Source: Anthopleura xanthogrammica (taxonomy: Eukaryota; Cnidaria; Anthozoa; Actiniaria; Actiniidae). Taken from it: DNA of 64,000 bases. This document shows positions 54,801 through 64,000 of the stretch, piece by piece. The notes under the pieces were generated by a model. It worked only from the letters and a program-made list of their open reading frames with translations, ran no database searches and was not told the origin of the DNA. A program made the translations under genes and the position numbers. The stretch spans positions 1,471,501 to 1,535,500 of the forward strand of contig OZ025222.1 in NCBI GenBank assembly GCA_964019055.1, read 5' to 3'. Each line of letters begins with the position of its first letter. The first letter of the stretch is position 1.

Positions 54801-55196
54801 ATATAATCATTTTGGTGTTAAAACTAGCCTAATTCCCAATTTCCAAAGAAATTTAAGTAAATTGAGGTACCAAATAGGCTCCTGTGAATGCAAAGGTGCG
54901 TAGAAGGACTTACCTTTTATATCCATGAGCCAAACAGAGGGCCCAGAGCTTACAAGAATGCTAAGAGCTGTCCAGATAGTTAATAAAATAACCTGCCAGT
55001 TCTCCCATCCAAATAGAATCTTACAAGGCTCAGAAATAGGCGTCCAGGTATTAAAAGTCCAGTTACAAAGCAAAGCGATTGCTGTAAACACCGAGAGAAT
55101 ATACCATCGTCTTCTGTATAGTTTAAACTTGTTTGCCTGAAGGTCTTTGGAGTCGGTTTCCGACTCAATCAATGGTAAATGCTCCTTTTCATTCAT
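51840..55196 (-). CDS. SLC49A4: SLC49A4 (DIRC2)-like MFS transporter, copy 1
   Basis: Three minus-strand exons, 54914-55196, 52540-53230 and 51840-52242, encode 458 aa (human SLC49A4: 478). Conserved signatures in order: FNTWTPISEPCKILFGWENW, LGAPPLISATWFPPEERTTA, TAISTLVAYFG, YFPDKPPLPPCATSS and MFEMAVETVYPIAEG. Hydrophobic segments fit the 12-helix MFS fold. The N-terminus MNEKEHLPLIESETD carries an acidic-dileucine-like sorting signal, as expected for a lysosomal protein. Human SLC49A4 is reported as a lysosomal proton-coupled pyridoxine transporter; substrate here is unknown. The gene is head-to-head with copy 2, start codons 1.4 kb apart. The first half of its last exon is nearly identical to copies 2 and 3 while the second half is divergent. 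Confidence 0.88.
52357..52488 (+). repeat. (CCCAT)n pentanucleotide array
   Basis: About 26 perfect CCCAT units in the second intron of SLC49A4-like copy 1. Confidence 0.97.
53390..54020 (+). repeat. 57-bp minisatellite, about 11 copies
   Basis: Units contain CTGACTTAGATCAGCCCAGA, GGTTGTTTCAGGGTTCAATC and TGTGAGTTAGCCATGCC. The central copies are nearly identical and the left copies degenerate. It fills much of the first intron of SLC49A4-like copy 1 and has a small outlier in RUVBL2. Confidence 0.95.
54140..54335 (-). mobile_element. tRNA-derived SINE, minus orientation
   Basis: Begins CGAATTGGAATTTAGAATTT and continues GGAGGGAGGAAAACTGGAGA, with CGGCGGGACTCGAAGTC and GTGAGAGGCGAGCGCTCTCA toward its tRNA-like head. 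Same family as 46062-46250. A 179-codon open frame covering it is spurious. Confidence 0.6.
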
Positions 55197-56596
<1,400 letters not shown>

Positions 56597-59500
56597 ATGG
56601 ATACCCAGAGAGAAGATTCTCCTTTAATACCATCAGTCACAGTACAACCCAAACAGAGTTCCGTAAATAATATCGAAGACTATCGTAGCTGTAATGATTC
56701 TTCGATTTCATGCTACAAAATTTATAAACGAAGATGGTATATACTCTCGATGTATACGGCCATTGCTTCGATGTGTAACCTCGACTGGAACACCTGGGGA
56801 CCGATATCCCAGGCTTGTAAGATACTCTTTGGATGGGACAATTGGCAAGTATTGTTTCTTACAAGTTGGTCTGCTATTTCTATTATTATGAGTGCTATTC
56901 CCTCGACGTGGGTGATGAACGAAAAAGGTAGGTCAAGTCAAGACAGTTTTGTTGTCGAAGATATTCATGTCGTAACCAGCCGTTGCTTCTGATTTCTGAA
57001 TGTGAAACTCGAAAATGTGAAATTTGAACGGTTAAAAATCGTAACTTATCGATCATCGGTCAAGTAGTCGATTCTGAATACGGTGATTTTCTCTGGTGAT
57101 GCTCATTGTAGACGTCTGTTTCGCTTAGTTGAATCCGGCATTGTCATCCGCTTCAGACCGCTACAGACCATATTTTGAACTATTTTTTTCTTTCAACCAA
57201 TTGTTAATAAACTGCTTCTCGATTTTACTCAAGATATTTTCTTTAATGGCTTAAATGTATCCAAAAGAGATTATTACTAGCTATGCATTACTTTGTATGC
57301 AAATTATCTATCAAACAACAGTGGTTTTATTATTATCATTCCGTGTAACGCACCCCGGGGGGTGGGGGTACTACTTATAATGGACTATACGGGGATGCTC
57401 CGCCCGAAAGGGGTACCTTTTTCAGGCCGCAGGTATAGAAAAAGGGTGAGAATTTGTGAGTTTTGTTATATAAAGAGGGGTAGCTTTTCTTCAACGGGTA
57501 TATGAAAGGGGTAACCTTTTCAGGCAAAAAGGTATATAAAAGGGGTACGTTTTTGCTGAAATTTGGTATATGAAAGGGTCGAGAGTCCGGGCGGAGCATC
57601 CCCGCATGAAACGACCTGAAGTACCCCCCGGGTAACGCACTATGAGCAGTATTTTTCATATAAGCGTTGAAATAACTTTCTTCCACTGTAGGTCTGCGAA
57701 AATCAGTCATATTATGCGCTTTCCTACTGACTCTTGGCAAAGTATTTCAAGTCATTCCATCCAGTAATCCACGAACAAGAACTATCCTGTTGAACATTGG
57801 TCAATGCATCGCTATGATGAGCACACCTGTGGGTCAAGGAGCACCTCCTTTGATCTCCGCCACCTGGTTCCCTCCAAGAGAGCGTACAACTGCAACAGCT
57901 ATCTCGACGCTGCTGGCTTACTTTGGGGCAGCTGGTGCGTTCGTTATCGGTCCCTATTTTGTACCTATTACTAAAACAGCAGCAGTATTGAACGGCAGCA
58001 TCCATATTGGTGTCACTAACCATACTGTGTATGACATACGAACGATGACCACGAACCTATCCGAGTATATGGGCGTCCAGTTAGGTATAAGTGCTCTTCT
58101 GTTGGTCTGTGTGCTGGTTTATTTCCCCGACAAACCACCACTACCTCCCTGTGCAACGTCAAGCAGTAAGCAGCACAGCTATGGGACGAGTTTAAAAAAA
58201 CTAGTGGTCAATGAATCGTATCTTTACCTTGGGCTTATCTTTGCCTTGAGCTATGGAGTTTATGGTGGGTGGATTGTTGTGCTTTCTTTGGCGGTCAAAC
58301 CGTTCGGTATTGATGAGTATCTGGCTGGCTGGCTCGGATGTGCTGCTGTTGTGACTGGAATTGTATCTGGTGTGTGCCTTGCAAGGTAGGGATTAAAATA
58401 TGGAATAATGGTGGTGAAGGTGGCTGTGGTCATGATTGATGGTGGCTGTGGTGGTCGTGGTTATAATGATGATGGTGTTGGTGGTGGCTGTGGTCATGAT
58501 TGATGGTGGTTGTGGTGGTCTTGGTTATAATGATGATGGTGTTGGTGGTGGCTGTGGTCATGATTGATGGTGGCTCTGGTGGTCGTGGTTATAATGATGA
58601 TGGTGTCGGTGGTGGCTGTGGTCATGATTGATGGTGGTTGTGGTGGTCGTGGTCATGATGATGGTGTTGGTTGTGGCTGTAGCCATGATTGATGGTGGCT
58701 GTGGTGGTCCTGGTCATGATGATGATGATGGTGGTGGTGGCTGTGGCCATAATTGATGGTGGTTGTGGTGGTCGTGGTCATGATGATGGTGTTGGTTGTG
58801 GCTGTGGTCATGATGATGATGGTGGTGGTGGTGGTGGCTGTGGCCATGATTGATGGTGGTTGTGGTGGTCCTGGTCATCATGATGGTGGTAGTGGTTGTG
58901 GCCATGATTGATGGTGGTTGTGGTGGTCGTGGTCATGATGATGGTGTTGGTTGTGGCTGTGGTCATGATTGATGGTGGTCGTGGTCATGAGTGATGATAG
59001 TGCTGGTGGTGACTGTACATAGTCATGGTTGATGATGGTGGTGGTGGTGACTGTAGTCATGATTCATGATGGTGGTAGTGACTGTAGTCATGAGTCGGTT
59101 GATGGTCGTGGTGGCTGTAGTCATGATTCATGATGGTGGCTGTGGTTGTAGTTGTGGTTGATGGGGGTAGTGGTGGTGGTTTCTACTCATGACTGATGAT
59201 GATGATGGTGGTGGATGAAAATAATAAAAACGTCTTTTTATATCATTCAACAGGGTAGTAGATTATATCAAGCGTCATACCAAGACAGTCCTTATATTAC
59301 TTTTTCTTGGCACAACCATATCTCAGCTCCTGTTCACCTTAACCTGCTCTAAAATCATCCCATTCTCCAAGCCACTTCTCTTCTCTTCAATAATCTTTGG
59401 AGGTTTATTTTTCAATGCAACGGCTCCTCTCATGTTTGAGATGGCCGTGGAGACTGTTTATCCAATATCCGAGGGTTTGACCGCTATTCTTCTTATTTGT

Positions 59501-59656
59501 ATGGGGGCTTTGGTCTATCTGATACTAATTATAACATTCATGTTTCCTATTATGAACGTGGAATGGATGAACTGGGCAACAGTAATTCTGAATGGTCTTT
59601 GTGTGCCTGGGTTATTGGTGTACAAAAACAAGTTTAGGAGACTTGACCTGGAATGA
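56597..59656 (+). CDS. SLC49A4: SLC49A4 (DIRC2)-like MFS transporter, copy 2
   Basis: Exons 56597-56927, 57692-58385 and 59254-59656 give 475 aa. Start chosen at MDTQREDSPLIP because copy 3 begins at the same place (MNTQREDSPLIP), although the frame is open further upstream. Signatures: NTWGPISQACKILFGWDNW, GAPPLISATWFPPRERTTAT, YFPDKPPLPPCATSS and MFEMAVETVYPISEGLT. A DSPLIP stretch near the N-terminus resembles an acidic-dileucine-type lysosomal signal. Exon 1 is almost identical to copy 3 and very different from copy 1. In exon 2 it has AMMSTPVGQGAP where copies 1 and 3 have AMLSCPVGLGAP. Likely a lysosomal or endosomal membrane transporter; substrate unknown. Confidence 0.9.
57350..57637. 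mobile_element. foldback element with CCCCGGGG ends
   Basis: Left arm ACCCCGGGGGGTGGGGGTAC and GGGGATGCTCCGCCCG, right arm CGGGCGGAGCATCCCCGC and GTACCCCCCGGGT, are inverted. Inside are several degenerate AAAGGGGTACCTTTTTC-like direct repeats. It lies in the first intron of SLC49A4-like copy 2, just before exon 2. Confidence 0.7.
58400..59215 (+). repeat. GGTGGTTGTGGTCATGATTGAT-type minisatellite
   Basis: About 800 bases of degenerate units combining GGTGGTTGTGGTGG, CGTGGTCATGATGATGG and CATGATTGATGG occupy the second intron of SLC49A4-like copy 2. Confidence 0.9.
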
Positions 59657-60223
59657 AATTATTTATCAGCATTATTTTTGCTGGTTTTTATGTAATCAGT
59701 GTAGACTGGGGATAGAGAGAAGTTGAAGGAGGGGAAAGATGGGGAAAAGGAGATCTAGTGTGAGGAGAAAGAGAGGGAGAACTATAGCTAGGCTAGCGTT
59801 AGTTTTACTTAATTTAAGTAAGTATGCAATTAATAAACCTGGAATTTAATATGAGACTTGATGAGGGGTTGGGATTCAGATCAATGGGAATGGTAATGAC
59901 ATACAGACAAACAGACCGACCGATGGACGGACGGACGGACGGACGGACAGACAGACAGACAGACAGACAAGCAAACACAGAAGGAAGCACGAGCTCTGGG
60001 AAAAAGCAAACAGACCGACCGACCGACAGACAAACAAAATGCAAAGCTACGAAGCCAGCAAGTAATAAGTAAACAAATTCGAACAAACAACACAAGACAA
60101 AAAATCAAAAGGTGAACCACAGGAAGCCCACTGGCCAAAAATATCTCACGAGGTAATCACGAGGTATTGCGTGACGATCGATGTCTTGCCGGCTGATCCT
60201 TCAATCGCCGGGCTGATATAACG
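59657..60223. other. interval between SLC49A4-like copies 2 and 3
   Basis: Contains GGAC/ACAG tetranucleotide runs (59929-59968, 60010-60035) and, from about 60040 to 60223, a block matching 56378-56596, including ACCACAGGAAGCCCACTGGC and GGTAATCACGAGGTATTGCG. This is the left edge of the tandem duplication. Confidence 0.6.
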
Positions 60224-63200
60224 ATGAATACCCAGAGAGAAGATTCTCCTTTAATACCACCAGTCACAGTACAACCCAAACACAGTCCCGTAAATAATAT
60301 CGAAGACTATCGTAGCTGTAATGATTCTTCGATTTCATGCTACAAAATTTACAAACGAAGATGGTATATCCTCTCGATGTATACGGCCATTGCTTCGATG
60401 TGTAACCTCGACTGGAACACCTGGGGACCGATATCCCAGGCTTGTAAGATACTCTTCGGATGGGGCAATTGGCAAGTATTGTTTCTTACAAGTTGGTCTG
60501 CTATTTCTATTATTATGAGTGCTATTCCCTCGACGTGGGTGATGAACGAAAAAGGTAGGTCAAGTCAAGACAGTTTTGTTGTCGAAGATATTCATGTCGT
60601 AACCAGCCGTTGCTTCTGATTTCTGAATGTGAAACTCGAAAATGTGAAATTTGAACGGTTAAAAATCAAGGTAGGTCAAATCAAGACAGTTTTGTTGTCA
60701 AAGGTATTAATGTCGTGACCGGTTGTTGTTGCTGATCACCTGATATGCATTTTAAGTATTAGCAATTAGTCATCAGACCCACGCAGTAGTTCATAAATTT
60801 CTAAATAATTTCATCCGTCTTATTATACCATTTTATTTCGTCCATGATATCAATAGGAATCTTAGGCTCGATTGGGTTGTTTTCTTGTGCCGAATCTAAT
60901 GCAAATGGTTGCTCCTTTGGATTGGATTCGGTGCTTATTCTGGGCCGGAGGTTCCCTATTGCTTTTTTTTTCTTTTTCTTAGTATTTTGATATTAGAAAG
61001 TATTTTATATTTGGACGGGTCGGGGGGGGGGGGGGGGGGGGGGGGGGAGGGGGGTTGGGGTGGGGTGGGGTTAATAGAATCGAGATTCATAACATGTATA
61101 GAATATAATATAATATAGAATCAAAATATTGTAGTTTTCGATGGATTCTATTTTATAATAGAGTATAAGTAGCTCTGTATTATTAATGGGCCTCTCCTGA
61201 ACTCGCTTTCGTCGTGTTTCTTGTCCTGCCAGCCTTGACCAGGGGTCATTGTTTCTTCGGTTCTAGACGTTTATGCGGGTTCAGGGAAGGCCTATTACCT
61301 TCTATTTTATTCATTTTACTTTTATTTTATTGGGTTTAATATGGGCTTTTAATGGGTTCTTAGATAGGTGTCCCTAATTAGTTATCATATAGACGCATCA
61401 AGAGTTCCGCGCTGCTGCTCAATGCGCATGCTCAGGGGATTAAAAAGTGGGATGATATTTTGTATAATATGCAATTTTTCGGTATATTTGATTCAGAATT
61501 CGCTTAACGGTACGCGATCTTGAATATTTAGTGAAAATTGTACTTGACAAGAAAGATACAACTAAGATATAGCATATTTTACAAATTTTATCCCACTTTT
61601 TAATCCCCTGAGCATGCGCATTGAGCAGCAGCGCGGAACTCTTGATGCGTCTATTATGTCATTATATCCTACACTAGGAACTTAGCAGCTGAAAACATAT
61701 TCATACTTGAACTTCAACCACGCATGATAGATTTTATTTTAAACACTGATTCTACCAGTGGCTGTGGGCTCCATGTGCAAGGACTAAATTTTCATTGTTT
61801 TCAAAGTCTCACAAACTAAATCCCTTTTATTAACATTCATATTTTCGATATTTTGCATATAAGCGTTGAAATAACTTTCCTCCACTGCAGGTCTGCGAAA
61901 ATCAGTCATATTATGCGCTTTCCTACTGACTTTTGGCAAAGTATTTCAAGTCATTCCATCCAGTGATCCACTAACAAGAACTATCCTGTTAAACATTGGT
62001 CAATGCATCGCTATGTTGAGCTGTCCTGTGGGTCTAGGAGCACCTCCTTCGATCTCCGCCACCTGGTTCCCTCCAAAAGAGCGTACAACTGCAACAGCTA
62101 TCTCGACGCTGGTGGCTTGCTTTGGGGTAGCTGGGGCGTTCGTTATCGGTCCCTATTTTGTACCTATTATTAAAACAGCAGCAGTACTGAACGGCAGCAT
62201 CCATATTGGTGTCACTAACCATACTGTGTATGACATACGAACGATGACCACGAACCTATCCGAGTATATGGGCGTCGAGTTAGGTATAAGTGCTCTTCTA
62301 TTGGTCTGTGTGCTGGTGTATTTCCCCGACAAGCCACCACTGCCTCCCTGTGCAACGTCAAGCAGTAAGCAGCACAGCTATGGGACGAGTGTCAAGAAAC
62401 TAGTTGGCAATAGATCGTATCTTTACCTTGGGCTTATCTTTGCCATGAGCTATGGAGTCTACGTTGGATGGATGGCTGTGCTGTCTTTAGCGGTCAAACC
62501 GTTTGGTATTGATGAGTATCTTGCTGGCTGGCTCGGATGTGCTGCTGTTGTGGCTGGAATTTTATCTGGTGTGTGCCTTGCAAGGTACGGATTTGAATGT
62601 GGAATTCGAATTCTGATATGTTGTTGTTGGTGGTGTTGACTGTGGTCATAATCAGTTGATGAACGTTTATAGTGGTGGCAGTATTCATGATTGTGGTTGT
62701 AGTCATGATGGATGATGATGGCGGTGGCTGAGGTCATGATTGATGCTGGTGGTGGCGGCTGAGGTCATGGTTGATGGTGTTGGTGGTGGCTGCAGTCATG
62801 GTTGATGGTGTTGGTGGTGGCTGCAGTCATGGTTGATGGTGTTGGTGGTGGCTGCAGTCATGGTTGATGGTGTGGTGGTGGCTGCAGTCATGGTTGATGG
62901 TGTTGGTGGTGGCTGCAGTCATGGTTGATGGTGTGGTGGTGGCTGCAGTCATGGTTGATGGTGTGGTGGTGGCTGCAGTCATGGTTGATGGTGTTGGTGG
63001 TGGCTGCAGTCATGGTTGATGGTGTTGGTGGTGGCTGCAGTCATGGTTGATGGTGTGGTGGTGGCTGCAGTCATGGTTGATGGTGTGGTGGTGGCTGCAG
63101 TCATGGTTGATGGTGTGGTGGTGGCTGCAGTCATGGTTGATGGTGTTGGTGGTGGCTGCAGTCATGGTTGATGGTGTTGGTGGTGGCTGCAGTCATGGTT

Positions 63201-64000
63201 GATGGTGTTGGTGGTGGCTGCAGTCATGGTTGATGGTGTTGGTGGTGGCTTCAGTCCTGACTGATGGTGTTGGTGATGACTGCAGTCATGATTGATGATG
63301 TTGGTGGTGGCTGCAGTCATGGTTGATGATGATGGTTGGCTGGGATGATAATTGATGATGGTGGTGCTTGTGGTCTTGATTGATGATGGTGGTAGTGGCT
63401 GTACTTCATGGCTGACGATTGTGGCGATAGCGGCTGTCATGATTGATAATGATGATTGTGTTGGCTGTGCAAATGATTGATAGTAGTCATAATTGGTGGT
63501 GGTGGTGGCTGCACTCATGACTGATGATGGTGATGGTAGTGGCTGTGGTCGTGATTGATGATGATGGTGATTGTGGGTGGTTGTTATGATGTTAGTGGTA
63601 GTGGTGATGAAGATAAAGAAAATTTCTTTTTATATCATTCAACAGGGTAGTGGATTATATCAAGCGTCATACCAAGACAGTCCTTATATTACTTTTTCTT
63701 GGCACAACCATATCTCAGCTCCTGTTCACCTTAACCTGCTCTAAAATCATCCCATTCTCCAAGCCACTTCTCTTCTCTTCAATAATCTTTGGCGGTTTAT
63801 TCTTCAATGCAACGGCTCCTCTCATGTTTGAGATGGCCGTGGAGACTGTTTATCCAATATCCGAGGGTCTGACGAGCATCCTTCTTCTTTGTATAGGATA
63901 TTCGGTTTATCTGATAGTGATAATAACATTCATGTTTCCTATTATGAACGTGGAATGGATGAACTGGGCAACAGTAATTCTGAATGGTCTTTGTGTGCCT
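60224..64000 (+). CDS. SLC49A4: SLC49A4 (DIRC2)-like MFS transporter, copy 3 (cut by window end)
   Basis: Exons 60224-60554 and 61891-62584 and the start of exon 3 at 63646 have the same lengths and phases as copy 2. The window ends about 49 bases before the expected stop. Signatures: NTWGPISQACKILFGWGNW, GAPPSISATWFPPKERTTAT, YFPDKPPLPPCATSS and MFEMAVETVYPISEGLT. Exon 1 and its flanks are nearly identical to copy 2, while part of exon 2 (LLTFGKV, AMLSCPVGLGAP) agrees with copy 1. No disabling change is visible in the part shown. Expected to be a 12-helix MFS protein of an endolysosomal membrane; the substrate cannot be inferred. Confidence 0.88.
61021..61072 (+). repeat. poly-G tract
   Basis: About 27 consecutive G followed by G-rich sequence, in the first intron of SLC49A4-like copy 3. 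Shorter homopolymeric G or C tracts occur at 14334-14349, 15466-15478, 30191-30210 and 35145-35162. Confidence 0.95.
61390..61653. mobile_element. TA-flanked MITE with about 65-bp terminal inverted repeats
   Basis: TAGACGCATCAAGAGTTCCG...GGGATTAAAAAGTGGGAT at the left is matched by its exact inverse at the right (ending GATGCGTCTA). Ends TA/TA suggest a Tc1/mariner-type target duplication. No coding capacity. First intron of SLC49A4-like copy 3, absent from copy 2. Confidence 0.85.
62660..63330 (+). repeat. 31-bp minisatellite (GGCTGCAGTCATGGTTGATG unit)
   Basis: About 18 units of GGCTGCAGTCATGGTTGATG plus GTGTTGGTGGT, some one base or codon shorter. Degenerate versions continue to about 63600. 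It occupies the second intron of SLC49A4-like copy 3, the same intron that holds a related but different array in copy 2. Confidence 0.93.

Noticed and set aside
60909..61118. Short glycine-rich frame
   Set aside because: Created by the poly-G tract in an intron.

Overview
This is a gene-dense, intron-rich animal nuclear contig. Every gene found is spliced at GT...AG junctions whose phases agree. The homologues (MSH4, RUVBL2, an SLC49A4-type transporter, a myotrophin-like ankyrin protein, NACHT proteins) are metazoan, and the introns are full of short foldback elements, SINEs, micro- and minisatellites. A free-standing P2X7-ballast-type domain and the style of the NACHT genes point to a cnidarian, probably a sea anemone or coral. 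That assignment is inference, not proof.

Layout. 309-1471 (+): small signal-peptide/transmembrane protein with a basic tail; its second intron holds about 520 bp of perfect AGCAAC hexanucleotide repeat. 2488-17492 (+): 26-exon STAND-type protein (DUF4062-like, NACHT, TPR; nephrocystin-3-like), 1252 aa. 19523-26928 (+): four-exon myotrophin-like ankyrin protein, 134 aa, whose 5.8-kb third intron contains a 3.9-kb TTAA-flanked inverted-repeat element (21100-25005). That element carries two complete spliced genes, a P2X7-ballast-like protein (+) and a THAP/zinc-knuckle protein (-). 28145-39796 (-): MSH4, 33 exons, 880 aa. 40424-47480 (-): RUVBL2, 15 exons, 471 aa. 47946-50809 (+): NACHT-LRR gene broken by two frame disruptions, with a RHIM-like motif in its N-terminal region. 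51840-64000: three SLC49A4-like transporter genes, one on the minus strand and two in tandem on the plus strand (the last cut by the window end), with mosaic similarity suggesting gene conversion.

Functionally, the window joins housekeeping/meiotic genes (RUVBL2, MSH4), two immune- or scaffold-type P-loop NTPases, a duplicated transporter family and a mobile element carrying two host-like zinc-binding domain proteins. The strongest candidate for something undescribed is that TTAA element: it has clean ends, symmetrical CRE-containing subterminal repeats, two apparently intact genes and no recognisable transposase.

Exon coordinates were read by eye from splice signals, reading-frame continuity and family similarity. 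They need transcript support.
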